Assembly (NCBI RefSeq): GCF_000513935.1
Contig: NZ_AZUY01000008.1
Coordinates: 43,086-107,085 of the forward strand
From: Mesorhizobium sp. WSM3626
Lineage (GTDB): Bacteria > Pseudomonadota > Alphaproteobacteria > Rhizobiales > Rhizobiaceae
Reading direction: 5' to 3'
Length of the DNA: 64,000 bases
A program made the position numbers and the translations under genes. This document shows positions 9,109 to 18,090 of this stretch, piece by piece (position 1 is the stretch's first letter; every line of letters starts with the position of its first letter). Below the pieces are notes generated by a model. That model searched no databases. It saw only the letters and a list, made by a program, of their open reading frames with translations, and had not been told where the DNA came from.

Positions 9109-10019
9109 TTGAGCCACCTCTCGGAACGGGTCCGGAACCAGATGTAGAAGATGTTGGCCAGCCCGGTGATGAAGATCATGCCGAACGCAATCGCATAGCC
9201 GAGGTGGGCATTGTGCAGCACATCGCCGCGTATCTGCGCGTAGAGCAGGATGGGCACGATGTTGAGCGAAGAGCCCGTTAGCGCATAGGCGGTGGCGATG
9301 GCGCCGAAGGCGTTGGCGAAAAGCAAGATCACGGTGCCCAGGAAACTCGGCCATAGCACGGGTATCACAACCATCCGCCAGTACTGCGACTGTGTCGCGC
9401 CGAGCGTCGCTGCGGCCTCACCCCATTCCTTCTTCAGCCCGTCGATCGCCGGCACGATGATGACCACCATGAGCGGGATCTGGAAGTAGACATAGGTGAG
9501 CGTCAGCCCCCAGAACGACAGCAGGTTGAAACCATGCGCATAGAGATTCAGCCCGACCAGTGTATTGAGCAGAACGGTAACCAGCCCAAGGCGGCCAAGC
9601 GTGGCGATGAAAGCAAACGCAAGCGGCACGCCGGCGAAATTGGAAGCCACCCCGGAAAAGGTCAGCGTTGCCGACCGTATCCAGTTCGGCAGACCGCCTC
9701 GTACGATGGCAATCGCAATGGCCAAGCCTGCAAAGGCGCCGATCAGCGACGAGGCCAGGCTTACCTTGATCGATATCCAATAGGCGGCAACGATGTGCGC
9801 CTGCGACAACGCGAAGATGTTATCCAGCGTGAATTCGCCTGCATCGTTCTGGAATGCGCCGAGCATCAGGTAGAGCGTCGGCAAAATCAGAAACATGATG
9901 GCGAAAATGAAGAACGGCGTCACCCCGAGCCACTGCGTCGGAAACCGCAAGGCGCGCGCTTCTCCTGGGGGCGCGGTCTTTCCCGCAATGGCCTGACTGG
10001 AAAGCGTAAGATCGGTCAT
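9105..10019 (-). CDS. ABC transporter permease (first)
   Basis: 304 residues with a hydrophilic N-terminus and six or more membrane segments. The EAA loop is WGEAAATLGATQSQYWRMVVIPVL. It belongs to the binding-protein-dependent transport inner membrane family, PotB/PhnU-like. I chose ATG 10019 (MTDLTLSS). A GTG 13 codons upstream is possible but lies inside a 24-bp palindrome. It follows the binding-protein gene after that palindrome, so its expression may be lower than that of the binding protein. Confidence 0.9.
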   Translation of the reverse strand: MTDLTLSSQAIAGKTAPPGEARALRFPTQWLGVTPFFIFAIMFLILPTLYLMLGAFQNDAGEFTLDNIFALSQAHIVAAYWISIKVSLASSLIGAFAGLAIAIAIVRGGLPNWIRSATLTFSGVASNFAGVPLAFAFIATLGRLGLVTVLLNTLVGLNLYAHGFNLLSFWGLTLTYVYFQIPLMVVIIVPAIDGLKKEWGEAAATLGATQSQYWRMVVIPVLWPSFLGTVILLFANAFGAIATAYALTGSSLNIVPILLYAQIRGDVLHNAHLGYAIAFGMIFITGLANIFYIWFRTRSERWLK

Positions 10020-10046
10020 GCGCCGGCTACCGTCTTCGAGGAAAGA

Positions 10047-10070
10047 CCGGGCGGCCACGTGGCCGCCCGG
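10047..10070 (-). terminator. perfect 24-bp palindrome between binding-protein and permease genes
   Basis: Half-site CCGGGCGGCCAC is followed directly by its exact reverse complement. On the minus strand it is 11 bp past the binding-protein stop and is followed by TCTTTCCTCG. This placement fits an intra-operon attenuator or RNA-stabilising hairpin that keeps the binding protein more abundant than the membrane parts. Confidence 0.6.
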
Positions 10071-10081
10071 TGGATTTCAAG

Positions 10082-11188
10082 TTACTTGACGTTGGCGCCG
10101 ACGACAGCGTCCCAGTTCTTGGTGATGGCTTCCTTGGCTTTGCCCTGTTCGTCGAGCGTCGGGAACGCGGCGGCGGCATAGGATTCCGCCGGCGGCAGCT
10201 TGGCCAGCACGTCAGCCGGGACCTTGCCGTTCTTGGCAAGATCGTTGAAGCGGATCGGGTGGCAATAGCCCTTCAGCCAGCCGATCTGCCCCTCGTCCGA
10301 ATAGAGGTATTCCATCCACAGCTTGGCTGCATTCGGATGCGGCGCGAAAGCGCTGATCGCCTGCACGTAGACACCGGCGACAACGCCGGTCTTCGGCACG
10401 ATGACGTCGACGGGCGGGTTGCCCTTCAGCGTGTCGCGGCCCGAAAGCGCGTTGTAGTCCCAGGTGACGAGGATCGGCGTCTGGCCCTGGGCGAGCGTCG
10501 CCGTCTTGCCGATGACCGGCACGAAATTGCCGGCGGCGTTGAGCTTCTTGAAGAAGTCGAGGCCAGCGGTGCCGGCGGCTTCACCAGCTGCCGCACCACC
10601 GGAAAGGCCGGCGGCGTAGACGGCCTGGATGGCCTGGTTCGAAGCGCGCGGATCACCGGCAAGCGCGACCGAGTTGGCGAATTCCGGCTTCAGCAGGTCG
10701 GCCCAGTCGGTTGGAGCTTCCTTGACCAGATCCTTGTTCACTTCGAAGGCGAGCACACCGTAATAATCGCCATACCAGGCGCCATCGGCATCCTTGGCGC
10801 TGTCCGGGATCGAGTCCCAGGTCGACACCTTGTAGGGCATCAACAGGCCGTCGGCCTTGGCGGTCGGGCCGAAGGACAGGCCGACGTCGATGACATCAGG
10901 AGCCTGCGGGCCCTTGTTGTCCTTGTTGGCCTTGATCGCCTCGACTTCATCGCCGGAACCGGCGTCGGGGTTGAGTTCGTTGACGGTGATTTCCGGATAT
11001 TTCGCCTTGAAGCCGGCAATGACGTCACCGTAGCCGCACCAGTCATGCGGCAAGGCGATCGTGGTGAGCTGGCCTTCGGCTTTGGCGGCCTTGATGAGAT
11101 CGTCCATCGAAGCGGCGGACGAAATCACCGACGACACCATGAGGGTCGCGGCCGAAAGGGAAAGTACTTTCCCCGTGAATTTGAACAT
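10082..11188 (-). CDS. ABC transporter extracellular solute-binding protein (family 1)
   Basis: 368 residues with an N-terminal signal peptide (MFKFTGKVLSLSAATLMV, probable cleavage near SSAAS). The body resembles the iron/polyamine/2-aminoethylphosphonate binding proteins: AKAEGQLTTIALPHDWCGYGDVIAGFKAKYPEI, then a ligand-cleft region WYGDYYGVLAFEVNKD. A strong GGAGAG ribosome site precedes the ATG. It captures the solute in the periplasm for the two permeases and ATPase downstream. The exact ligand cannot be read. The neighbouring amine-like catabolic operon suggests an amine or amino alcohol, but that is inference. Confidence 0.9.
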   Translation of the reverse strand: MFKFTGKVLSLSAATLMVSSVISSAASMDDLIKAAKAEGQLTTIALPHDWCGYGDVIAGFKAKYPEITVNELNPDAGSGDEVEAIKANKDNKGPQAPDVIDVGLSFGPTAKADGLLMPYKVSTWDSIPDSAKDADGAWYGDYYGVLAFEVNKDLVKEAPTDWADLLKPEFANSVALAGDPRASNQAIQAVYAAGLSGGAAAGEAAGTAGLDFFKKLNAAGNFVPVIGKTATLAQGQTPILVTWDYNALSGRDTLKGNPPVDVIVPKTGVVAGVYVQAISAFAPHPNAAKLWMEYLYSDEGQIGWLKGYCHPIRFNDLAKNGKVPADVLAKLPPAESYAAAAFPTLDEQGKAKEAITKNWDAVVGANVK

Positions 11189-11432
11189 GTGTTCTCTCCA
11201 TTGAACTGACGCCGTTGGACGTCTGCGATGCGGTAGCGTTTCCGTGTGACAGCCAAATGAAAGCTTTGTGAAACCAGCGCCTCGCAGCGTGAAAAGTTAA
11301 CTCTTTTTAACGGACTGTAGCAATTAGCCATCACTTAACTTTCCGGCTAATCATTAATCCGCCGCTATATCGCCCCTTCCCCTTTCCTTTCCCCTCGTTT
11401 CTCGATCAACTTCCGCACCCCGGAAACCGGCC

Positions 11433-12605
11433 TCAGACCGTCCCGGCGATCGCGTTTTCGAGCAGTGTCAGCGCCGCCTTCTTGGTCAGCTTGACTGGGT
11501 TGCCGCCGGCCGTTGGATCGACCACCGCCATGTCGGCGATCAGCGCCTTGCGCTTCTTGTCCATGTCGAGCCCCTTGATCAGACCCGGCAGCGCGTGCGG
11601 CACCTTCAATTCCTTGCGCAGCTTGATGATTGCCTTGGCGAAGCCGTCGAAGCCGCCCTTGATGCCGCAATAGGCGGCAAGCCGGGCAATGCGCTCCTCG
11701 ATGGAGTCCCGGTTGAAGGCCAGCACGTAAGGCATGAACACGGCATTGGTCATGCCGTGATGAGTGTCGTAGAGCGCGCCGATCGGATGCGACAGCGAGT
11801 GGATGGCGCCCAGCCCCTTCTGGAAGGCGGCAGCACCCATGGCGGCCGCGCTCATCATATGGGCGCGGGCGACGAGGTCCCCACCGTTGGCATAAGCCTT
11901 CGGCAGGTTCTCGAAGACCAGGCGCACGCCTTCCACGGCAATGCCATCGGCCATGGGATGATAGCCCGGCGCGCAATAGGCTTCGAGGCAATGGGCAAGC
12001 GCGTCCATGCCGGTGCCGGCGGTGATGAAGCCCGGCATGCCGACCGACAGTTCCGGATCGGCAATGACGATCGCCGGCAAAAGTTTCGGGTGGAAGATGA
12101 CCTTCTTGGTATGGGTCGCCTCATTGGTGATGACACCGGCGCGACCGACCTCCGAGCCGGTGCCTGCCGTGGTCGGCACGGCGATGATCGGGGCGATCGC
12201 ATCGGAGTCGGCGCGCGTCCACCAATCACCGACATCCTCGAAATCCCAGACCGGCCGCGTCTGGCCGGCCTGAAAAGCGATCAGCTTGCCGAGGTCGAGC
12301 GCCGAGCCGCCGCCGAAAGCGATGACACCGTCATGCTTGCCCTTCTTGAACACCGCGATGCCGGCGGTGAGGTTGGAGTCCACCGGGTTCGGCTTCACCT
12401 CGGAGAACACGCCATAGGGCACCTTGGCCTCATCGAGAATCCTGAGCGTCGAGGCGACGACCGGCAGTTTCGCCAGGCCCGGATCAGTCACGAAAAGCGG
12501 CCGCTTGATGCCGGTGGCCGCGAGCACCTCCGGCAATTCCTTGATGCGCCCGGCGCCGAAGCGGACGGTGGTGGGGTAGTTCCATTTGGAGATGAGCTTG
12601 GACAT
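11433..12605 (-). CDS. iron-containing alcohol dehydrogenase
   Basis: 390 residues of the Fe-ADH/1,3-propanediol dehydrogenase family. Motifs seen: GAGRIKELPEVL at the N-terminus, the nucleotide-binding FGGGSALDLGK, AVPTTAGTGSEV, and the metal-binding region DALAHCLEAY...HSLSHPIGALYDTHHG, whose Asp and His residues bind Fe2+. Members oxidise alcohols or reduce aldehydes with NAD(P). It is 17 bp downstream of the aldehyde dehydrogenase gene and is the last gene of the operon starting at 17949. In that setting it could oxidise the hydroxyl of a gamma-glutamylated amino alcohol (inference). Confidence 0.93.
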   Translation of the reverse strand: MSKLISKWNYPTTVRFGAGRIKELPEVLAATGIKRPLFVTDPGLAKLPVVASTLRILDEAKVPYGVFSEVKPNPVDSNLTAGIAVFKKGKHDGVIAFGGGSALDLGKLIAFQAGQTRPVWDFEDVGDWWTRADSDAIAPIIAVPTTAGTGSEVGRAGVITNEATHTKKVIFHPKLLPAIVIADPELSVGMPGFITAGTGMDALAHCLEAYCAPGYHPMADGIAVEGVRLVFENLPKAYANGGDLVARAHMMSAAAMGAAAFQKGLGAIHSLSHPIGALYDTHHGMTNAVFMPYVLAFNRDSIEERIARLAAYCGIKGGFDGFAKAIIKLRKELKVPHALPGLIKGLDMDKKRKALIADMAVVDPTAGGNPVKLTKKAALTLLENAIAGTV

Positions 12606-12622
12606 TGCTTGTCTTTCAAAAA

Positions 12623-14011
12623 TCAGATGGCTTCGCGCAGGTGGAATGACTTCGGCCTCGTTAGATTGTCGTAGCCGATGGCCGACAGCCCGGCGCCCTT
12701 GCCGGTGTCCTTGACACCGGTCCAGACCAGCGCCGGATCGAGATAGTCGCAGCGGTTCATGAACACCGTGCCGGTCTCGACCCTGTCGCCGATCGCCACC
12801 GCATGCTCGGTGTCGCGCGTCCAGATCGAGGCGGTCAGCCCATAGGCGCTGTCGTTCATCAAAGCGATCGCCTCTTCGTCGTTGCGCACCTTCATGATGC
12901 CGACGATCGGGCCAAAACTTTCCTCGCGCATGACGCTCATCTGGTGGTCGACTCCGGTCAACACCTCCGGCGCCAGGTAGGGCGAGCCGGGCTCGTCGTT
13001 AGCCACCTTCATATTGATATGGGCCTTAGCGCCCTTGCGAAGCGCTTCGGCCTTCTGCTCGCGGATCAGGTCGGCGAAACGCGCCTGCGCCATCGGCCCC
13101 ATCGTCGTCACCTGCTCCACAGGATTGCCGACGACATAATTCTTCGTCTCGGCGATGAAGCCTTCGACGAACTCGTCATAGACCTTCTCGTGCACATAGA
13201 CGCGCTCGATGCCGCAGCAGCACTGGCCGGAATTGAAGAAAGCGCCGTCGACCAGATTGGCGACCGCATGGTCCATCTTGGCATCGGGCAGCACATAGGC
13301 CGGATCCTTGCCACCAAGCTCGAGGCCAAGCGTCATGAAGGTGCCTGCCGCCGCCTTTTCGATGGCGCGGCCGCCGCCGACCGAGCCGGTGAAATTGACA
13401 TGGTCGATCTTGCCCGAACCCAGCAGTTTTTCGGTCTGGGCGTGGTTGAGAACCCCGTTCTGGAACACGCCCTTGGGTAGGCCAGCCTTGTCGAAGGCCT
13501 GCTGGAAGCGCTCCCCGACCAGCAATGTCTGCGCCGCATGTTTCAGGATAACGGCGTTGCCGGCCATCAGCGCCGGTACGATGGTGTTGACGGCGGTGAG
13601 ATAAGGATAGTTCCACGGCGCGATCACCATGACCACGCCGAGCGGATCCTTCTTCACATAGCGGCGGAAGCCGTTCTTCGGGTTGGAGGCCGGCACCGAC
13701 TTGAGCGCCTGCTCGGCGATCTCGACCATATAGTTGGTGCGTTCCTTGACGCCGCCGAACTCGCCGCCATAGCGAACCGGCCGCCCCATTTGCCAGGCTA
13801 TCTCCGGCACGATCTCGTCGGTCATCGCGACCAGCGCTTCGAGCATCGCCAGCATGTATTTGCCGCGCTCGACGATCGGCGTCTCAGCCCACTTCTCCTG
13901 CGCCGCCTTGGCGCGCTCGACCGCGGCGTTGATCGCCTGACCCGTCGCGATCGGACGCTCGGCGTAGATCGAGCCGTCGATGGGAGATTTTAACTTGACC
14001 GTTTCGGTCAT
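12623..14011 (-). CDS. aldehyde dehydrogenase family protein
   Basis: 462 residues, slightly short for the family (about 480-500) at the N-terminus. Key motifs: IAPWNYPYLTAVNTIVPALMAGN for cofactor binding, NFTGSVGGGRAIEKAA, the general-base Glu in LELGGKDPAYVL, and the catalytic Cys in FFNSGQCCCGIERVYV. It oxidises an aldehyde to an acid with NAD(P)+. It sits between the glutamine-synthetase-like ligase and the Fe-ADH, so the substrate is probably the aldehyde formed in that pathway, such as a gamma-glutamyl aminoaldehyde (inference). Confidence 0.93.
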   Translation of the reverse strand: MTETVKLKSPIDGSIYAERPIATGQAINAAVERAKAAQEKWAETPIVERGKYMLAMLEALVAMTDEIVPEIAWQMGRPVRYGGEFGGVKERTNYMVEIAEQALKSVPASNPKNGFRRYVKKDPLGVVMVIAPWNYPYLTAVNTIVPALMAGNAVILKHAAQTLLVGERFQQAFDKAGLPKGVFQNGVLNHAQTEKLLGSGKIDHVNFTGSVGGGRAIEKAAAGTFMTLGLELGGKDPAYVLPDAKMDHAVANLVDGAFFNSGQCCCGIERVYVHEKVYDEFVEGFIAETKNYVVGNPVEQVTTMGPMAQARFADLIREQKAEALRKGAKAHINMKVANDEPGSPYLAPEVLTGVDHQMSVMREESFGPIVGIMKVRNDEEAIALMNDSAYGLTASIWTRDTEHAVAIGDRVETGTVFMNRCDYLDPALVWTGVKDTGKGAGLSAIGYDNLTRPKSFHLREAI

Positions 14012-14094
14012 TCGTTCAGTCCTCGCACTTCATGAATCTTGATTTGCGCCGCCGCCATTCCAGCGATGGGCGGAGAGGGCAGCGGCGGCTTGGT

Positions 14095-15465
14095 TTAATA
14101 TCGTTCGAACCCTCTGTGCAGTTCCCAATCCGTGATCCGGCGATCGTATTCGAACTGTTCCCACTTCGCTGTGTGGACATAGTGCTCGAGCACATCCTCC
14201 CCGAGCGCCTGCTTCAGCATCTTCGACTTGGCCAGCGTCTCCGTGGCATCGCGCAACGTCTTCGGAATCTCCGGCAAACGAGAAGCCTGATAGGCGTCGC
14301 CGACGAAAGGCTTCTGCAATTCCAGCTTCTCGTCGATGCCGGCAAGGCCGGCCGCGATCAGCGCCGCGAAGGCCAAATAAGGATTGAGGTCGGCGCCGCC
14401 GATGCGGCATTCCATGCGGATGCCCTTGGTGCCCTCGCCGCACAGGCGGAAGCCGGCGGTGCGGTTGTCCTCGCTCCACATGATCTTGGTCGGCGCGAAG
14501 GTGCCGGCCTGGAAGCGCTTGTAGGAGTTGATGTAGGGCGCCAGGAACCAGGTGAAGTCCTTGGCGTATTTCAATTGTCCGGCCGCCCATTGCTGGCCGA
14601 GCGTCGACAAGGTCCAGTTGGCCTTCTTGTCGAAGAACAGCGGCGTCTTGCCATCGGCGCTCCACAGCGAGTTGTGGATGTGGCTGGAATTGCCGGCGAG
14701 CCCGTAATTGTACTTCGACATGAAGGAGATCGCCTTGCCTTCGGACTCGGCGATTTCCTTGGCGCCGTTCTTCAGGATGACGTGGCGGTCGGCCATGTCG
14801 AGCGCTTCGGCATAGCGCACATTGATCTCTTCCTGGCCCGGGCCCCACTCGCCCTTGGAATTCTCGATCGGAATGCCGGCCGCTTCCATCTCGTTGCGAA
14901 GCCGGCGCATGACGCCTTCTTCCTTGGTGGTGATGCCGATCTGGTAATCGCCGATATAGGGCGAAGCGGTGTCGAGACCTTGCCAGTGCTTCTTGCGGGC
15001 GGAATCATAGGTCTCGTTGAACAGGTAGAATTCGAGCTCGGAAGCGAAATAGCCGATATAGCCGCGCTCGCTCAGCCGCTTGACCTGTTTCTTCAGGATG
15101 GCGCGCGGCGAATGCGGCAGGTCGTCATGGGTGTGGTGGTCGAGCACGTCGCAGATCACCAGCGCCGTCTTCTCCAGCCATGGAATGCGCCGCAGCGTCG
15201 CCAGGTCCGGCTTCATGACGAAATCGCCATAGCCCTTCGACCAGCTTGCCGCCTTGTAACCCGGCACCGGTTCCATATCGATGTCGGCCGCCAGCAGATA
15301 GTTGCAGCCATGCGTCTCGTCATGCGCGGAATCGACGAAATATTGCGCCAGGAACCGTTTTCCCGCCAGTCGGCCCTGCATGTCGACGATGCAGGCCAGC
15401 ACCGTGTCGATCTCGCCATTGGAGACCGCTTTCTTCAACTGATCGAACGAGAAATTTCCGGCCAT
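14095..15465 (-). CDS. glutamine synthetase family protein, probable gamma-glutamyl-amide ligase
   Basis: 456 residues with the GS catalytic core. GEWGPGQEEINVRYAEALDMAD holds metal-binding Glu residues, NSSHIHNSLW holds the ATP/metal His, and RMECRIGGADLNPYLAFAA the Glu/Arg pair near the C-terminus. The C-terminus WEQFEYDRRITDWELHRGFERY is of the PuuA/IpuC kind and lacks the adenylylation Tyr loop of housekeeping GlnA. Such enzymes join glutamate to an amine or amino alcohol using ATP. The permease lies upstream and aldehyde and alcohol dehydrogenases downstream, which supports a catabolic ligase. The amine is not known. Confidence 0.88.
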   Translation of the reverse strand: MAGNFSFDQLKKAVSNGEIDTVLACIVDMQGRLAGKRFLAQYFVDSAHDETHGCNYLLAADIDMEPVPGYKAASWSKGYGDFVMKPDLATLRRIPWLEKTALVICDVLDHHTHDDLPHSPRAILKKQVKRLSERGYIGYFASELEFYLFNETYDSARKKHWQGLDTASPYIGDYQIGITTKEEGVMRRLRNEMEAAGIPIENSKGEWGPGQEEINVRYAEALDMADRHVILKNGAKEIAESEGKAISFMSKYNYGLAGNSSHIHNSLWSADGKTPLFFDKKANWTLSTLGQQWAAGQLKYAKDFTWFLAPYINSYKRFQAGTFAPTKIMWSEDNRTAGFRLCGEGTKGIRMECRIGGADLNPYLAFAALIAAGLAGIDEKLELQKPFVGDAYQASRLPEIPKTLRDATETLAKSKMLKQALGEDVLEHYVHTAKWEQFEYDRRITDWELHRGFERY

Positions 15466-15510
15466 TCCTTTGGCACTCCAGTGCTTGGTCGTTGAAAGGG
15501 AGAAACAAAA

Positions 15511-15537
15511 CCATGGCCGGCGCGATGCCGGCCATGG
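15511..15537 (-). terminator. hairpin with T-run between permease and ligase genes
   Basis: CCATGGCCGGC is separated by GCGAT from its exact reverse complement (11-bp stem, 5-base loop). On the minus strand it is followed at once by TTTTGTTTCTCCC, the form of an intrinsic terminator. It lies inside the operon, between the APC permease stop (15553) and the ligase start (15465), so it would attenuate the catabolic genes relative to the first two. Confidence 0.7.
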
Positions 15538-15552
15538 CCATGATGGCGGATG

Positions 15553-17109
15553 TCAGTGGCCCGTTTCGCCGACCGCCTGCTCCGCTGCTTTGATCGCCGC
15601 CTGGCGCGCCGCGATGATGTCGCCGAGCGGCGGACCCTGGAAGCGGTTGCGCTCGAAAGCGAACCAGACGATCGCAGTCAGGATGAAGAAGCCGACAGTG
15701 ATGTAGAGCGCCCAGTCATTCGGCGGCTGGATGCCGATGATGAAGATCAGGACCATCGACACAATCGACAGGAAGCCGAACAGCATGAACACGCCGCGCC
15801 CCATGTTCCACGGCCCCATCTTGTCCCACTTCGGTGTGCCCCAGGCCAGCATGCCGAGCACGATCGGCACGATGAAGGATAGGAACAGGAAGATGACGGT
15901 GCAGGACACGACGATGGTGTAGGCCGAGGTGCCGGCGACCGAAACCAGCGTCGAGCCCCAGACGAACAGCACCGACAGGATCGACGCCGTCCAGATCGCC
16001 GCCACCGGCGTTCGGTAAGTCGGGCTGACCTTGGCAAGGGCCGATGAACCGGGCAGGCCGCCGTCGCGCGAGAAGGCGAAGATCATGCGCGAGGCCGACG
16101 TGACGGTGGCAAGGCCGCACAGCAGCTGAGCGACGAAAACGACGAGATAGACGAATTCCTTGATGCCGGGGCTGACGCGCTGGTCGAAGGCCCAGAAGAA
16201 CACGTTCCAGCCCTGCTTGGCGGCGTCGTCCATGTTGGGGATCATCAGCACGAAGGCGACGAGGAACAGATAGCCGAACAGTGCCGACCAGATCACCGAC
16301 ATGACCATGGCGCGCGGCACCGAGGAAGCCGCCTTGATGGTTTCCTCGGAAGTGTGCGCCGAAGCGTCGTAGCCGGTGATCGTGTAGATCGGGAGCAAGA
16401 GCCCGAGCGCGAACACCCAAGCGTTCGAAACCTGCGGCCAGACGCCGCCGCCGGCATCGCCGGAGTAATTGTGGAACGTAAACAGCCGGCCGAAATCCCA
16501 ATGTTCCGCCGAGATCAGGCAGACCACCGCGATCAGGATGGCGCCGAAGAAGATCAGATAGCCCGAGAAATCAGTCAGCTTCGCCGTCAGCTTGATGCCG
16601 AGATGGTTGATCAGGGCCTGGGCGCCGGTGATGATGATCAGGAAGATCATCTGGTTGGTCAGCGTGCCCTCGATGCCAAGCGCTGGCCCGAAGGCGCCGA
16701 CGAAGAACGTCCAGGTGCCGACATTGATGGCACCGAGCACGGTGATCAGGCCGAGCAGATTCAACCAGGCTGTCACCCAGCCGGTGCCACGGTTGCCGAG
16801 GATGGAACCCCAGTGATAGAGGCCGCCGGCGGTCGGATAGGCCGAGCTGATCTGCGACATGGCGACGGCGAAGGTCAGCGAGACAAAACAGCCGACCAGC
16901 CAACCGATGCCGATGCCGATGCCGCCGGCGCCTGAGGTGCCTTGCGCCAGCGAATTGATGCCGCCCGACAGGATGCAGATAATGGAGAAGGAAACCGCGA
17001 AATTCGAAAAGCGGCTGAGGCGCCGCTCCAGTTCCTGGGCGTAGCCCATGCTGTGGAGGGCCTTTACGTCCTCCGCTTTGTCAACGTCTGTATAGCCCGG
17101 TGCTGTCAT
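15553..17109 (-). CDS. APC family amino acid/amine permease
   Basis: 518 residues with about twelve membrane segments. The start region YAQELERRLSRFSNFAVSFSIICILSGGINSL is typical of the amino acid/choline (ACT) group of APC carriers, which includes GABA, choline and polyamine permeases. YPTAGGLYHWGSILGNRGTGWVTAWLNLLG is the conserved TM3 region and GYDASAHTSEET the TM6-7 region. It should import an amino acid or amine by proton symport. Genes upstream (amidohydrolase, 21 bp away) and downstream (ligase) suggest the same substrate feeds the pathway. Confidence 0.9.
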   Translation of the reverse strand: MTAPGYTDVDKAEDVKALHSMGYAQELERRLSRFSNFAVSFSIICILSGGINSLAQGTSGAGGIGIGIGWLVGCFVSLTFAVAMSQISSAYPTAGGLYHWGSILGNRGTGWVTAWLNLLGLITVLGAINVGTWTFFVGAFGPALGIEGTLTNQMIFLIIITGAQALINHLGIKLTAKLTDFSGYLIFFGAILIAVVCLISAEHWDFGRLFTFHNYSGDAGGGVWPQVSNAWVFALGLLLPIYTITGYDASAHTSEETIKAASSVPRAMVMSVIWSALFGYLFLVAFVLMIPNMDDAAKQGWNVFFWAFDQRVSPGIKEFVYLVVFVAQLLCGLATVTSASRMIFAFSRDGGLPGSSALAKVSPTYRTPVAAIWTASILSVLFVWGSTLVSVAGTSAYTIVVSCTVIFLFLSFIVPIVLGMLAWGTPKWDKMGPWNMGRGVFMLFGFLSIVSMVLIFIIGIQPPNDWALYITVGFFILTAIVWFAFERNRFQGPPLGDIIAARQAAIKAAEQAVGETGH

Positions 17110-17130
17110 TGGAAGTCCCCTGTTTGTTTC

Positions 17131-17949
17131 TCAGCTGGCCGATTGGACTGACTTTCTGACTGAATGCGATCTGGGCCGCGTGGCCTCCTCTGGCTCCAGA
17201 TTGGAAAAAATGCCGGTGAGCAGATCCGCCCATTTCCGCTGCCCGGTCTCGCCGGAGATTTCGTCGTTGCGGATCTCGATCATCGCACAGGGCAAGCCGC
17301 GCGAACGTGCGTGCCGTTCCAGCGTGAAATAGACGCGGTCGGCCGGCGAATAGGGCTCGTTGACGCCGACGGTTACGCCGGCAAGCCGCTTGAGTGCCGC
17401 GATCAGCGGCGCCGCCAGGCGGCGATCCTCGTCATGGATAATGCCGATGTGCCAGGGCCGGTTTTTGGACTTGTAGACCGGCGTGAAGGAATGGACGGAG
17501 ACCAGCCGCGTCTCCTGGCCGCGCGCCAGCCGCTCCTCGACGATGCGCCCGATCGTGCTGTGAAATGGCTGCCATGACAGGGCCACCCGCGCCGCGAGCT
17601 GCTTCTGGGACAGGCCGGTATTGCCCGGTATGGCTGTCGTTTCGCTGACCTGCGGCACCAGGTCCGGCGCGTCGAGCGGCCGATTGCAGTCGACGACCAA
17701 CCGCGAAATCCGGGTTTCGACCAGCGTGGCATCGAGTGCCTGCGCCATCCGCGACGCAACCGGCAGCGCACCGGGATCCCAGGCGATGTGGCGCGTCAGG
17801 TCCTCGGCGGCGAGGCCGAGCGTGCCGAATTCGGTCGGCAGGAAATTGGAAGCGTGGTCGCAGGTCAGTACGAAAGGGCTCGATCCGCCGGCGTTCATCA
17901 CCCGCACGGTATCAGACGATGCAAGGCTGGCGGGCCGTGCTTTCTCCAT
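17131..17949 (-). CDS. N-formylglutamate amidohydrolase family protein
   Basis: 272 residues. Family motifs: FVLTCDHASNFLP with a metal-binding His near residue 30, LVVDCNRPLDAPDLVP, VSVHSFTPVY, and MIEIRNDEISGETGQRKWADLL at the C-terminus. The family includes N-formylglutamate deformylase of histidine degradation and many zinc amidohydrolases found with gamma-glutamyl pathways. No hut gene is present here, so a role in releasing glutamate from a gamma-glutamyl amide is a reasonable inference. It is the first gene of the minus-strand operon and divergent from the RpiR regulator. Confidence 0.85.
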   Translation of the reverse strand: MEKARPASLASSDTVRVMNAGGSSPFVLTCDHASNFLPTEFGTLGLAAEDLTRHIAWDPGALPVASRMAQALDATLVETRISRLVVDCNRPLDAPDLVPQVSETTAIPGNTGLSQKQLAARVALSWQPFHSTIGRIVEERLARGQETRLVSVHSFTPVYKSKNRPWHIGIIHDEDRRLAAPLIAALKRLAGVTVGVNEPYSPADRVYFTLERHARSRGLPCAMIEIRNDEISGETGQRKWADLLTGIFSNLEPEEATRPRSHSVRKSVQSAS

Positions 17950-18090
17950 AGTCTGCCGTCCCCGGGGAGCGCTGTATCGTATGTTACGTATTTTGCCTCA
18001 TTGCGTCCCTACGGATGATTTCATACAGTTTGTTTGGCTTTGTCAAATGCGATCTGGGGAAAAGATCGTCGACGGCCAGGGTGGGAGAAG
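17950..18090. promoter_or_regulatory. divergent regulatory region with operator-like inverted repeat
   Basis: This 141-bp stretch separates the divergent amidohydrolase and RpiR genes and should hold both promoters. At 17978-17988 CGTA-TGT-TACG forms a short inverted repeat in an AT-rich patch (TATCGTATGTTACGTAT). It may be the operator of the adjacent RpiR protein. The call rests on position and symmetry only. Confidence 0.35.

Noticed and set aside
14030-14100. Possible hairpin GCCGCCGC...GCGGCGGC between the ligase and aldehyde dehydrogenase genes
   Set aside because: The loop is long (about 26 bases) and no T-run follows on the coding strand; weak compared with other hairpins listed.
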